A stretch of DNA of 64,000 nt, from contig NC_090451.1 in the NCBI RefSeq assembly GCF_031143425.1, positions 355,206,339 to 355,270,338 on the forward strand, written 5' to 3'. Both the position numbers and the translations under genes were made by a program. This document shows positions 47,187 through 59,800 of the stretch, piece after piece; position 1 is the stretch's first letter; each line of letters begins with the position of its first letter. The notes under the pieces are model-generated. The model was not told the origin of the DNA and did no database searches. It saw nothing but the letters and a program-made list of their open reading frames with translations. Origin of the DNA: Pleurodeles waltl. Lineage: Eukaryota; Chordata; Amphibia; Caudata; Salamandridae.

Positions 47187-48510
47187 AAAAAATACATAAT
47201 GAGCATGGAACTTCTCAAGCTGTTATTTTAGACAGGAAATTGACAGGTAATTTTGAAACATTCCAACTCTTGATGAGAAGCAGGGGTTGCACGAATGAGC
47301 AGATTTATATAATTATAAAGTTTATGTAACTCCACAGATTGGTATGAGTTAGGATTCCAAGTTGCAAAAATGCAACTCAAAACAAAGAACAAGTCAACAA
47401 GGGCATTCCAGTAAAGAGAAAGCACCACCAGAAATTAAGAAAAAGCAGAAAGCTAAACAGAAATTCAGGATAGCAAAGTCCAGTAGGGGTGGGTGCAATT
47501 TGAGCTGGATTGGTATTAGTATTCTAATATCAGGTCCTTCCACTATTTACAGTACTCCAGAGAGAGTAAGAGGACAGACTGAGCATTGCAGTAATGACTA
47601 GTGTGTTACACAAAGTGAAAGGTAGTATGCAATATTGAGGTTAGCATGAAGAGCCTTTTGGACTCTAAAATTCATGTTAAGGGTAAATAATACGCTGGAC
47701 TGAAAGAAAAAGTATGCCTCAAAAACTGAATAATTTTGCATAACATGACTTGACAGCACTGCTTCTGGAGAGCACAGCATAAGTAATGATAATTCTTAAG
47801 ACTCTCAAAGAGAATCTGATAGTAAGAAACCAAAGAAGGCATATTGGTTGAAATACCAAATGGACACAATCTCTCCCGTCTTTATGATGAAGAAATACTA
47901 ATAAAAGTGGACATACTGTTCATAATTAAAGCAGTATTCTGGTCATACATCTGATGCCAATGACATTCTAGCAGAGGATAATGGGTTTCATAATTTTTAA
48001 GGGATGAAACTAGAGAGGAAGAGGTAATAACAAAAATATTCTCTTCCTAGGTACCTGAAGAACTCGCAGACAAATAATGCTTGTGACTGGGTTTTAAAAC
48101 AGACTTGAGTTGTTAAGAATATAGAATCTATACCACATGACTTCCTTACACAGTACGTACACAGTAAGCTACAAGTTAAGACTTAATACCAACACATGCC
48201 AGAAGCAAAGCTTGATATAAGGGTGATCCTAGTTGAATTACATTATCAAGATGTAATCGTGCTTGGTCATTTAACCATGAATACTCCCCTTTTCCTGGTG
48301 TTGAAACCAGAAAAGAAATAGAACAGTGTTAGATTACAGAAATTTAAATGCACACATGATGCAAAATGCTCAGACTAGTAGACTGATGACACATTTAGTA
48401 TAAACAAAAACACAAAATATTACCTACTTCAGAAGGATTTTTAATAAAAATATAGAGCCTAGAGCCTGAATCATAGTAACTACTTTCTCGTTGGTGGATT
48501 TTAATACACA
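47187..48510. other. Unassigned A/T-rich sequence
   Basis: No recognisable element or frame. It separates DIRS-C from the next solo LTR. Confidence 0.4.
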
Positions 48511-51228
48511 TGTAGGAAAGTACCCGCTTTATGGCATGGTTACCCCCACTTTTTGCCTACTGTCAGTGTGTAAAGACTGTGTTCACTGGGACCCTGCTAA
48601 ACTAGGCCCCAGGGACAGTGCTCTCTCCCTCAAAATTTGTTTTTGTAGGACACTGCACACCCCACAATTGGCATATTGGTCTCTAGTATATGGTACTTAG
48701 GTACCCAGGGCACTGGGGCCCCAGGGCTTCCCCATGGGTTGCAGCATGTATTGTGCCACCCATAGGAGCCCATGCAAAATATGTCTGCAGGCCTGCCATT
48801 GCAGCCAGCATGAAAAGGTGCATGCACCCTTTCACTACAGGTCACTGCACCAGGTCACTGTAAGTCACCCCTATGGTAGACCCTCCTAGCCCAGAGGGCA
48901 TGGTGCAGGTACCTGGGTGTGAGGGCACCCCTGAATGAGCAGAGGTGCCACTACTAACTCCAGCTCCATTTCCCTGGACTTCATAAGTGCAGGGAAGCTG
49001 TTTTACCCATGAACTGGACACAGGTCACAACCTGCGGCCAGCTACATAATGCTAACTCTGAACCTTGGCATGCTTGGTATCAAACATGTCGGAATCATAC
49101 CCCAATACTGTTGTCAGTATTGTCTGTATGATTCCATGCACTCTGGGGGCTCTTTAGAGGACCTCCCCAGTATTGCTCCTACCAGTCTTCCAGGGTTGTG
49201 CAAGCAGCCCGTGCTGCTGCCACCCTCCAGACAGGTTTCTGCTGCCCTCCTGCTGCTGCTTGACCAGCTCAAGGCATAACAAAGGATTTCCTGTGGGAGA
49301 GGGAGGCAACACATATGGTGCCCTCCTTACATAAACCAATTTGCACCAGTCCAGGTCCCTGCTCTCTCCCGAATCTGGACAAGGAAAATGGGAGTGACCA
49401 CTCCCCTGTCCATCACCACCCCAGGGGTGGTGCCCAGAGCTCCTCCAGGTGGCCACTTGGTTCTGCCATCTTGAATCTAAGATGTGCAGAGTCCCCTGGG
49501 AGAATCTGAGTGGAGGCAGGTGATGTCGCAGTCCCCTCCTGATAGGTGGTCACCTTGCAGGTGACCAAACCCCCTTTTTAGGGCTTTATTAGGGTCTCCC
49601 TCTTGGGTAGGTCTTCAGATTCTTGCAAGATTCCAGCAGGACGCCTCAGCAAGGTTTACTTCAGCTTCTGGCCACTGGAACCGCAACTGCACTCTGCAGG
49701 AACCAATCATCTGCAACATTGTTTCTCCTGCTCCTTACAGCAACTGCAACATTTCACCAGCTGTGCATTCTCTGACGGCAGAGAGTCTTCAGTCTGCACA
49801 AGAAGTAAGAAGGAATCTCCCTTGGAGTGAAGGAGTCACTCCCCTGCATCTTCAGGCACCAACTACAATGACTACCGGCTGCGTGGATCTGCTCTCCTCC
49901 GGAACTGTGTGGGTGCTGCCTCACAGGTGGTGCTCTGGAGTAGTCCCTTGGTCCTATCCATCAGTTGTTTAACTTGGGAGACAGTAAGCTCTTGCCACTC
50001 CTTGCAGGACAGTACCCCTGTGCACTGCACTCTTAGTGCTAACAAGGCTTGTTTGTTCCTCCCCCAAGGGATCTTCAGGCTCCATGTAGCCCTGACTTCC
50101 AGCACTTCTTCCTGCCTGCAGCTCCAGCAATGTGGGACACTTCTCCACATGTGCTGATTGGGCCTGACTGACTCATGTGCCTGCTGCCAGTGGGATGCCT
50201 GTGAGGGCTGCCTCCTCTTCTTAGGACTCTCCCAACTGCTGGGGATCACTACTTGGGTCAAATCCCCTGGATCTTGCTGGTCCTCTTCAGCCTTGCAAAC
50301 CTTCTCCGTATTCTGCATGCGCCAAGGCTTGCTGGTGGTTTTCCCACACCACTAACAGACTGCATCATGACCATTGACGTAGGACATCACTTGCATCACT
50401 TCTGGGACTCCTCTTTGTCTCCTGAGATGCACTGCTGACCTTCGTCCACCGTCAACTTGGTCTTGCATCCACAGAAGAGTGGGTAATGGCTCCTGCCACA
50501 ACCAGATACTCCCATCTCAAACTGGACGTGGTCTCCTTACGTTGCAGGTCCTCTTCTGTCAGGATCCACTTTTGAGTTCTTCCAGTCTTGGTTGGGTCTT
50601 GCATAATCCTCTTCCAAAGTCCTCCTGTTGGTTTTGGGGAAAACCAGCTATCTACCTCTCCTGGTCACTGGGGGTGCACCCTGGTACTTACCTTTTGGGG
50701 TTCCTAGTTCCTCCAGCTCCTTTCTCCTGATTCTACTGGTCACTGGGGGGCACCCTGGTACTTACCTTTTGGGGTTCCTAGTTCCTCCAGCTCCTTTCTC
50801 CTGATTCTACATCCTTGGGTGGGGGACAGCCTTTCCACTTTCTTAGTATATGGTCTGGCCCCCACCCAGGGACATCTTTATTTGCTATTGCTTTTACCAA
50901 TGCCTACTGTTTTCTATGCTATTTAGTGATTGTTAATGTGTATATAATAGTGTATTTACTTACATCCAGTTGGGGGATTGACTATTCTAATATCTGTGTT
51001 ACCATAATAAAGTACCTTTATTTTTGTAACACTGTGTGGTTCTTTCATGTGTGTAAGTGTTATGGGACTATAGTGGTAATGCATAAGCTTTGCATGTCTC
51101 CTAGATAAGTCTTGGTTGCTCATCCATAGCTACCTCCTACACACTGCCTACACGTCCCTAACAGGCGAAACCTGGTATAAGGTGGTAACACCATAAGTGC
51201 TCACTACACACCAGGCCAGCTTCCTACA
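48511..51228 (+). mobile_element. Solo LTR (family A), 2,718 bp
   Basis: Starts TGTAGGAAAGTACC, ends GCTTCCTACA and follows the copy at 22,787-25,459 throughout. AATAAA is at 51,006-51,011. The flanking pentamers (ACACA and ATACT) do not match, but AATAC occurs three bases outside the left end (48,503-48,507) and at the right junction (51,228-51,232), suggesting a small change after or during insertion. It holds a tandem duplication of its own at 50,662-50,810. No internal genes. Confidence 0.8.
50662..50810 (+). repeat. Tandem duplication of about 75 bp inside the LTR
   Basis: 50,662-50,736 and 50,737-50,810 are nearly identical (TGGTCACTGGGGG…CTGATTCTAC). The matching place in 22,787-25,459 (about 24,937-25,008) has a single copy. 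Confidence 0.9.
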
Positions 51229-52320
51229 ATACTTATAAAAGATTACCTCAAGGGTATAAGAATAGCACTGACCTTTTTGCCGCAAAAAAATATGGAGATC
51301 TTTGAAGATGAATCTGTCGCTTTATATATATTTACAACATTTATATCCCAGATGACTTAACAGAGCACCTAGGTATGGTAAACAGAATAGTGACGGTACT
51401 TGCCCGGAATGGGTATAAAATAATATTTTTAAAAGTCTAAGATTGTTTATATTTTTTTTAATTTTATTTGTAGAAGATTCTGCATCAGTGTTATATTCCT
51501 AGATATGAACAGTCCAGTGAGGGTAAAGGAATGGCACCAGACTTTCTACAGAAGGTTGCTACTTTCTAACTTCATAAGACATTGTGAAAGTTAAAAGCCC
51601 TTATGGGCTTCTTGAAATTTGGAAGAGATTACTTTCTACGTTATGATGAAAGGGTTGGCTCCTTATATAAATGTATTACTTGTATATTTTCTGAAAAGAA
51701 ATTTGACCAAATGTGCATTGCTACCTTGGGTGGGGTGCAAGCAGACATTTTAGAGACTAAAAACGTATACCACAGGACAACACAAACCTAATAAGTAGGG
51801 TTGTTCCTAGCACTTCAGGCTACACATGTTCCAAATAAGGGACAAAATCACTTCAGAATACATTACCTTATACTGCAGAGGAGCTAGTTCTAGAAGGAAA
51901 ATATTCAAGATAGTTGAAAGGGCCATTTTGAAGGAGCATTCTCTGTCACAGGGAAAGAAAATAATTGTTGCTTCCCCTACAACTACATTAGAAGCAACCA
52001 CTAAAGCAAGAATACCCAATGTGTCTGTTCTACACCTTGGTTGGAGGCTGTGGGTCAAACCATCAAGAAGGCTGATGTGACTAATACAACCAAGATCAAT
52101 GCAGACCTAATGGTGGAAATACAGACAACAATGTAAAGGGAAAAAGCTCCTGGCAGTTTCCCTTCCAACTATTTCAACAGCCTCACCAAAGAATAATTCT
52201 GTGGTTTTTATACGTGGGACTCAGGAAAGGCATATAGCTAGTGACCAAGCTACATTAGATTTGATCAGGGCAGCTCTTGAAGGGTTAGATTTGGCTCATG
52301 CTAGCATCTCTAGTGCTGTG
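51229..52320. other. Unassigned sequence
   Basis: A/T-rich, with short frames only (for example 51,826-52,080, 84 codons) and no recognisable motif. Confidence 0.4.
52316..52320. repeat. Target-site duplication (CTGTG), left copy
   Basis: Directly before TG at 52,321; partner at 55,304-55,308. Confidence 0.85.
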
Positions 52321-55303
52321 TGTAGGAGGCTGGCCTGGCTTGTAGTGGGTACCAGAGGTACTTACATCTTGTGCCAGGTCCAGTTATCCCTTATTAGTGT
52401 AGAAGAGGTGTTTCTAGCAGCTTAGGCTGATAGAAGGTAGCTATGTCAAAGCAGCTCAGGCTGAACTAGGAGACATGCAAAGCTCCTACTATACCACTTA
52501 TATCATATGCACAATATCATAAGAAAACCCAATACACAGAGTTACTAAAAATAAAGGTACTTTATTTTTATGACAATATGCCAAAAGTATCTCAGTGAGT
52601 ACCCTTAGTAAGAAGGTAAGTACTATACACAAGTTGTATGTACACAAACCAAAATAAGGTAAGTAAGAGCAAGAAAAGTAATGTAAACAGTGTAGAATTA
52701 CAATAGGTTGCAATAGGCAAGCATAGGTATAGGGGCAACACAAACCATATACTCCAAAAGTGGAATGCGAACCACGAATGGACCCCAGGCCTATGTGAGG
52801 TTGTAGAGGGCCTCGGGGACTGTAAGAAAACAGTGAGGGTTAGAAAAATATCCCAACCCAAGACCCTGAAAAGTAGGAGTAAAGTACACCTACTACCCCA
52901 AAAGAGCACAATAGTCGTGATAGGGGGGATTCTGCAAGAACAGCAAACACCAGCAGTGCAATAAAAACGGATTCCTGGACCGGAGGACCTGCAAAGCAAG
53001 GGGACCAAGTCCAATAGTCGCAACAGTGTCCAGGGGGGGCAGGATCCCAGGAAACCCCGGATGAAGGTGCAAGGAAGCTGCCTCAGGATGGAAGAAGCTT
53101 GGAGTTCTGCAAGAAAGAAGAGGACTAGGAACTTCTCCTTTGGAAGACAGATGTCCCACGTCGCGATGAAGCTTGCAGAGGTGTTCCCACGCAGAAATAC
53201 CGCAAACAAGCCTTGCTAGCTGCAAGGGTCACAGTAGAGGTTTTTGGGTGCTGCTGAGGACCAGGAAGGACCAGGATGTTGCTTTTTGGAGGAGGAGATA
53301 GAGGGGGCGCTCAGCAACTCAGAGAGTCCTCACAGAAGCAGGCAGCACCCGCAGAAGTACCCCAACAGGCACTTGGAAGACAAGTGAACCGGAGTCCGCG
53401 CCAAGTTACAAAAGGGGGTCCCACAACGTCGGAGGAGAACACAGAAGGTTGTGCACTGCAGGATAGAGTGCTGGGGACCCAGGCTAGGCTGTGCACAAAG
53501 GAAATCCTGGAAGAGTACACAGGAGCCGGAGCAGCTGCAAATCACACGGTACACAGCGTCTAGCGTGGGGAGGCAAGGACCTACCTCCACCAAACTTGGA
53601 CTGAAGAGTCACTGGACTGTGGGAGTCACTTGGACATAGTTGCTGTGCTCCATTGACCACGCTCGTCAGGATGAGAGGGGACCCAGAGGGCAAGTGAAGC
53701 AGTCTTTTGGTGCCTGCGTTAGCAGTGGGAAGATTCCATCGACCCACAGGAGATTTCTTCTCAGCCTCTGGTGCAGGGTGAAGGCAGGCTACCCCCAGAG
53801 CATGCACCACCTGGAAACAGTCGAGAAAGCCGGCAGGATTAGGTGCTACAATGTTGCTGGTAGTCGTCTTGCTACTTTGTTGTGGTTTTGCAGGCGTCCT
53901 GGAGCAGTCATCGTCGATCCTTTGGTAGAAGGTGAAGAGGGAGATGCAGAGGAACTCTGGTGAGCTCTTGCAGTCGTTATCTGAAGAATTCCCCAAAGCA
54001 GAGACCCTAAATAGCCAGAAAAGGAGGTTTGGCTACCAAGTTAGGAGGATTGGCTACCAAGAGAGGTAAGAGCCTACCAGAAGTAGCCTCTGACGTCACC
54101 TGCTGGCACTGGCCACTCAGAGCAGTCTAGTGTGCCCCCAACACCTCTGTTTCCAAGATGGCAGAGGTCTGGGACACACTGGAGGAGCTCTGGGCACCTC
54201 CCCTCGGAGGTACTGGTCAGGGGAGTGGTCACTCCCCTTTCCTTTGTCTAGTTTCGCGCCAGAGCAGGGCTGGGGGATCCCTGAACCGGTGTAGACTGGC
54301 TTATGCAGAGATGGGCACCATCTGTGCCCATCAAAGCATTTCCAGAGGCTGGGGGAGGCTACTCCTCCCCAGCCCTTCACACCTATTTCCAAAGGGAGAG
54401 GGTGTAACACCCTCTCTCAGAGGAAATCCTTTGTTCTGCCTTCCTGGGTCAGGGCTGCCTTGACCCCAGGAGGGCAGAAACCTGTCTGAGGGGTTGGCAG
54501 CAGCGGAGACCCGGAAAGGCAGTTTGGCAGTACCTGGGTTCTGTGCTAGAGACCCGGGGGATCATGGAATTGTCCCCCCAATACCAGAATGGCATTGGGG
54601 TGACAATTCCATGATCTTAGACATGTTACCTGGCCATGTTCGGAGTTACCATTGTGACGCCATACATAGGTAGTGACCTATGTATAGTGCACGCGTGTAA
54701 TGGTGTCCCCGCACTCACAAAGTCCGGGGAATTTGCCCTTAACGATGTGGGGGCACCTTGGCTAGTGCCAGGGTGCCCACACACTAAGTAACTTTGCACC
54801 CAACCTTCACCAGGTGAAGGTTAGACATATAAGTGACTTATAAGTTACTTATGTGCAGTGGTAAATGGCTGTGAAATAACATGGTCATTATTTCACGCAG
54901 GGTGCAGTGGCAGGCCTGTGTAAGAATTGCCAGAGCTCCCTATGGGTGGCAAAAGAAATGCTGCAGCCCATAGGGATCTCCTGGAACCCCAATACTCTGG
55001 GTACCTCAGTACCATATACAAGGGAATTATATGGATGTACCATTATGCCAATGTGAATTGGTAAATTTAGTCACTAGCCTGTTAGTGACAAATTTGGAAA
55101 GCAGAGAGAGCATAACCACTGAGGTTCTGGTTAGCAGAGCCTCAGTGAGACAGTTAAGCATCACACAGGGAACACATACAGGGCACATACTTATGAGCAC
55201 TAGGGGCCCTGCCTGGCAGGGTCCCACTGACACATGGACTAAAACAACATACATACAGTGAAATATGGGGGTAACATGCCAGGCAAGATGGTACTTTCCT
55301 ACA
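52321..55303 (-). mobile_element. Solo LTR (family A), 2,983 bp
   Basis: TGTAGGAGGC…TTTCCTACA with a perfect CTGTG duplication. On the minus strand it starts TGTAGGAAAGTACC and ends in GGCCAGCCTCCTACA. The poly(A) signal is the complement of 52,561-52,566 (AATAAAGTACCTTTATTTTTA), identical in layout to the other copies. The window's first 836 bases duplicate its 5' end. The 205-codon minus frame at 52,592-53,209 is not a gene: it is hydrophobic nonsense running across the LTR tail. Confidence 0.87.
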
Positions 55304-55490
55304 CTGTGCTTCAGCAAAAATAAAGGTAGACTTACATAACAAAGAATGGATAGCAATGAAACATTTTCTAACAAAGAATTCAACTGCAGTAAGACCTGCA
55401 CTTATTCCCCTTACGTTACAATAAAGGCTTCGGTATCATTTTCCTCAGTCATATCAGTTCAATACAGATAGTCAATCCTAAAGGCATACT
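55304..55490. other. Short unassigned spacer
   Basis: Contains the right CTGTG duplication (55,304-55,308), then unclassified sequence up to the tail of L1-delta. Confidence 0.4.
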
Positions 55491-56147
55491 GTTTTTTATT
55501 TATTTTTATTTTTTATCTATATATTTTTGTTTTCTGCATTATTATGCCATATAAATTACACTTCAATACTGTAAAGTTTAGGCAATAATCAATATTGTGA
55601 GCCCAATCAAACAATTAAACACAAAACCCTCAACAACCCACCCCCCCCAATACTGATTGTGGGATCTCACAGGTCTGATCATGCTGTACACCCAATATCT
55701 ACAGTCTTTTGCTGTTTGTTTTTGTACCTCAATTTATTTCTCAGCTCTTTAATAACATTGTCACATTCGCTCTTTACTGGTGTCTGCATTCCTCCCCCAG
55801 GCCTCCCTCCTTTCAGTGTGATTTAGTGTGCCACATTAACTCCCAACACATGAATATTGTTTAGTCATCACTCGTGTTTGGTTGAGTATCTGTCCCCCCC
55901 TTTCTGTCCCCCCCCCCCCCCATGTGCCCTCGTCGCTATCTTTGCTTATTGTAGGAATCTACCTCCCCTCGGCTGAAATGCATCCACTGCATCCTGTTGG
56001 GTAATGAATTCCCCCCCAAGATGGAGATCTCCCGCTACCTCACATTCCCAGTCTGTCCATCGCTTCATAGAGATGGCCAGTGCGACTCCCGCAAAAGCCT
56101 GCATATCCCAGATGGGTACATCCCTAGAGTAACGGCCACAACGCAAT
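55491..56147 (-). mobile_element. L1-delta, 3' segment
   Basis: A T-rich stretch at 55,491-55,530 is the probable poly(A) end on the minus strand. The 3' UTR follows, then the ORF2 C-terminus from about 55,950. At 56,147/56,148 it is interrupted by DIRS-A and continues at 61,636. Confidence 0.75.
55946..56147 (-). pseudogene. L1-delta ORF2 C-terminal fragment
   Basis: The open minus frame reads RDVPIWDMQAFAGVALAISM, then KRWTDWECEVAGDLHLGGEF and QDAVDAFQPRGGRFLQ, the block that follows the L1 thumb region (compare L1-gamma about 19,190-19,350). It is the continuation of the frame broken at 61,654 by DIRS-A. Confidence 0.75.
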
Positions 56148-56215
56148 GTACAAGTTACTTACCTTCGGTAACGAAATATCTGGTAGAGACATATTCTAGT
56201 TGCAGATTCCTTACC
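56148..56215. repeat. Outer edge of the DIRS-A 3' terminal repeat
   Basis: 68 bp, inverted and about 94% identical to 56,510-56,577 (four differences), the first half of the internal complementary region. Confidence 0.9.
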
Positions 56216-56509
56216 TCAGAATTTTCCCCCAGGCGTCAGATTGGATACAGAGATTTTTCTTCGAGCAATACCATTGCGCGTCGGCAGGTGGTGTCGGTCG
56301 ACTCCAAGGGCGCCGTGGTCGCCGTGATGACGTCAGGAGTAGTATATAGACTCCGCCCTCGTGCAGTGATGTCGGTTTATTTTAACGACTTTCCACGCCA
56401 AATCGCAGAGCCGCTAAGAACACTGAGATTGGTGCGCCAGAGCGAAGGACCTGAAATAGGGAATCCCTGTCCCTAGAAATCAGTTCGCAAGTGGGGAGGA
56501 TGGGTGGGC

Positions 56510-56617
56510 GGTAAGGAATCTGCAACTAGACTATATCTCTACCAGATATTTTGTAACCGAAGGTAAGTAACTTGTACATCTGATAGACTTCTAGTTGCAG
56601 GTTCCTTACCTTAGAAT
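56510..56617. repeat. DIRS-A internal complementary region (ICR)
   Basis: 56,510-56,577 is complementary to the element's 3' edge (56,148-56,215) and 56,578-56,617 is complementary, 40 of 40 bases, to its 5' edge (61,596-61,635). The two halves abut exactly, so the ICR reproduces the joined ends of a circular copy. In the accepted model for DIRS elements such a region templates completion of the ends. Confidence 0.92.
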
Positions 56618-56663
56618 AGCTACCCAAGCAATGCCATCCTCGGTGGTGGGCTACGAACCAAGA

Positions 56664-57968
56664 TCATACTAGGAAGTCCTGCAGGACCGAACAACCAAAA
56701 TATCTGTGCTGACGAACCCAACTGTCCAGGCAGTACTGCTTAGCAAACGTGTGCAGGGACGCCCACGTAGCTGCCTGGCAGATATCCAGGACAGGAACTC
56801 TGCGTGCTAACGCAGTGGAAGCAGCTGTTGCTCTACTGGTATGAGCATGCAAGCCTTCAGGAGGTTGCTTTTTGGCCAAAGCGTAGCATATTTTGATGCA
56901 AAGAAGCATCTATTGAGAGACGGAACGCTTTTGCACCACCTTCCCTTTTTCGTACCTACATACATACCCAACGAAGAGTTGATCGTCCACTCAGAAATCT
57001 TTAGTACAATTGAGGTAGAACGCCAACGCTCTTTTTGGGTCCAGATGGTGGAGTCTCCCCTCCTCACTTGAAGGATGTGGGGGTGCGTAGAAATTAGGCA
57101 GTGTGATGGACTGGCCTACATGAAAGGGTGTAACCACCTGAGGAAAGAAGGAAGCCCTAGTGCATAACACAACTTTGTCAGGGTGCACAGACAAGTATGG
57201 AGGTTTTGAGAAAAGGGCCTGAAGCTCACTCACCCTGCGAGCAGAGATGACAGCGACTAGAAAGGCAGTTTCAAACGTGCGGAGCCTCACGGGGAAATTA
57301 TGCATGGGCTCAAAGGGGGGTACACATCTAGTAAGTACGTACAAGATTAAGGTCCCACTGAGGCATGATAAATGGAGTGGGAGGAAATAAACGGGTGAGC
57401 CCTTTGAGGAATCTACTCACAATAGGAGATTTAAAGAGTGAGGGTTGATCAGGTAGCTTAAGAAAGGCTGAAATGGCAGATAAATACCCTTTACGGGTGC
57501 CCAAAGCAGAGCCCTGCTGGGCCAAAGAAAGAATGAACAGAAGAACCTCGGATCAACATATTTGCTGGTACGCCATGCCACAAATGTATTCCAATGACAG
57601 GCGTATACAGTCTTGGTGGATGGACGCCTGGCTGCCAAGATAACACTGCAGACCTCGGGTGGAAAGGCAAAAGCCGTCAACTGGCGCCGCTCAATATCCA
57701 TGCATGAAGCCGGAGGTTGGACAGGTTCGGGTGAAAAATCGTCCCCTGTTGCTGCGACAGAAGATCCGCCCGAAGAGGCAGTTTGAGTGGAGGATCGATG
57801 GACATGCTCAATAGTTATGGATACCATACTCTCCGTGCCCAATCCGGAGCCACCAAGATGACTATGGCTGGTCGTTCCTGATCTTCTTGAGAACTCTGGG
57901 ATGAAGTGGTATGGGCGTAAAGGCATAAAGGAGGCTGGAGTTCCACTCGAGACGAAAAGCGACTCCAA
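56664..57968 (-). pseudogene. DIRS-A tyrosine recombinase
   Basis: Sense order: an N-terminal core-binding part (57,968-57,420, with RPSTKTVYACHWNTFVAWR and, in another frame, GTRKGYLSAISAFLKL), then the catalytic domain. FLVAVISARRVSELQAL (about 57,240) holds the first catalytic Arg, HTSRATAAS (56,818-56,844) the H-x-x-R pair, TWASLHTF the next His/Trp position, and KQYCLDS the nucleophile Tyr (near 56,734). In the family the enzyme integrates the circular DNA form. All five catalytic positions are still present, but the frame changes at least four times, so no enzyme can be made. A C-terminal tail follows to 56,664. Confidence 0.9.
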
Positions 57969-58128
57969 GCGAGTGCCGCCTTGGAAACTCCAATGCGCAA
58001 AACAGATGACATTGCCTGTTCTCTACGAAGGCGAACAGATCTAACCAAGACTCTCCCAACTGCTGAAAGAATCCTTGCGCCACCCCAGGATGGAGACATT
58101 TGTGATCGGCTGTGCATCAACAGCTAAG
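57815..58128 (-). pseudogene. DIRS-A RNase H-recombinase linker region
   Basis: The frame 58,083-57,862 contains WLDLFAFVENRQCHLFCAL, LEWNSSLLYAFTPIPL and RVLKKIRNDQP, followed by a VILVAPDWARRVWYP block in a neighbouring frame. This conserved block joins RNase H to the recombinase region in DIRS elements; its exact function is not known to me. Confidence 0.7.
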
Positions 58129-59800
58129 TTAATCTGCTCTGGCGTAGAGGGAGCCCGCCAGATGTTCAACCATCAGGGTAATGCCCTGATGTTCCAGCCA
58201 TGTCCAGAGGCGTAGTGCCTCCTGACAAAGGGTCCAGGACCCTACTCCGCTCTGTTTGTTGGAGTACCACATGGCAGTAGTATTGTCTGTGAAGACCTGC
58301 ACTACTTTCCCTTTGAGAGAGGGAAGGAATGCTTTCAACTCAAGCCTGATTGCCGGAGCTCCAGCAGATTGATATGGAGCCCTGACTCCACCAGAGACTA
58401 GAGGCCTCTGATCGCCACCTCTCCCATGCAGCCACCCCAACCCAGAAGTGACGCATCTGTCACTATAGAGAGATCTGGTTGGGGAAGGGAGAGGGATCTG
58501 CCGTGGACCTAATGCGGATTCAAAAGCCACCACTGCAGGTCTTTCGCAGTTCCCTCCGAGATCTGGACCATGTCGGAGAGATTCCCCTGATGCTGCACCC
58601 ACTGGTACTTCAGGTCCCACTGCAGAGCCCACATATGCCATCTGGCATGTGTTATTAGCAGGATGCAGGAGGCCTTGAGGCCCAGCAGCCTCAGAGTCAG
58701 TCTCACCGAAACCCAAGACCGAGGTTGAAAGATTGGAATCATAGCCTGAATGTCTTGGACTCGTTTTTCGGGAGGATAAGCCCGAAACTGCACTCTGTCC
58801 AGAACTGCTCCAATGAAAGGGAGCGACTGAGAGGGTGCCAGGTGTGACTTCGGCACGTTTATAGTGAACCCCAGTGTGTGGGAGGTTCGCCATAGACTGA
58901 AGGTGGGAGACGACTTCCTGGGGCGAGTCCGCCTTCAACAGCCAGTCGTCGAGGTAGGGGAAGACTGAAACCCCTAACCTGCGCAGATGAGCTGCACGAA
59001 TCGTGGGTAACGTCTATGGGCAGGCAGAATGGGGAGTAGAAATAAGCGTCCTGCAAGTCCAACGCTAACATTCAGTCTCCAGGGTCCAAGGCAGACAGAA
59101 CATGAGTCAGGGTGAGCATTTTGAGTTTCTCCTTCTTGAGGAAGAAGTTTAGGCCCGAAGGTCTAGGATAGGACGTAAGCCTGTGTCCATCTTTGGTATC
59201 AGAAAGTAGAGGGAATAATAACCACAACCTACTTCTGGCACAGGGACCTTTTCTACAGCTCACTTGGCCAAGAGAGCTGCGACTTCCTGGCGGAGAAGCA
59301 CCAAATGTTCCTCCGGAAGGTGATTGAAGGATGGTGGCATGGTTGGTGGAGCAGATTCGAAAGGGAGAGAGTAGCCCTTTCGAACGATCTGAAAAACCCA
59401 CCTGTCCGTGGTGATATGTTCCCAGTGGGGCAGGTGATGGTGAATCCTGCCACCAACTGAACGGGAGTGAGGGGATGGACTAGGAGGCTTTGGAGGCTGC
59501 AGCGGGGGCAGAGGTGGACTGGACAGACCTCTGGTTCCCTGTTCCACGGCCACGTGGGATTCCACATCCTCAGCCATGCATAGGCTGACCAGCATGCGAG
59601 TCACGGTGCCTGTGGGGAGAACGCGACAGGGAGCCACTTCCGTGGCCACGAAAGGGGCGAAAAGCGGAATGTGGTGGGTGAGGGGCCGAGCCGTAGCCCG
59701 GGAATCCTTGAATCTCTCCAAGCCGAGACTGCTTTGCATCGAGAGATGGGTGCCATCAAAAAACATGTCCATGAGTGACTGTTGGACATCCCCCAAAAAA
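58129..59800 (-). pseudogene. DIRS-A reverse transcriptase / RNase H
   Basis: Sense order: GGRIHHHLPHWEHITTDRWV (about 59,450), LLRQEVAALLAK, LNFFLKKEKLKMLTL (about 59,130), LALDLQDAYF (about 59,050, first catalytic Asp), YLDDWL (58,939-58,956, the catalytic pair), then a thumb in two overlapping frames and RNase H with VQVFTDNTTAMWYSNKQSG, ending EHLAGSLYARAD. Between LDLQDAYF and YLDDWL only about 85 bases remain. Related DIRS proteins have a longer stretch with the PFGLSSAP-type motif, so part of the palm is deleted and the frame is shifted. The protein would be inactive. Confidence 0.88.

Noticed and set aside
52592..53209. 205-codon minus-strand frame
   Set aside because: It lies in a solo LTR, is low-complexity hydrophobic, and is not kept in the sister LTR copies.
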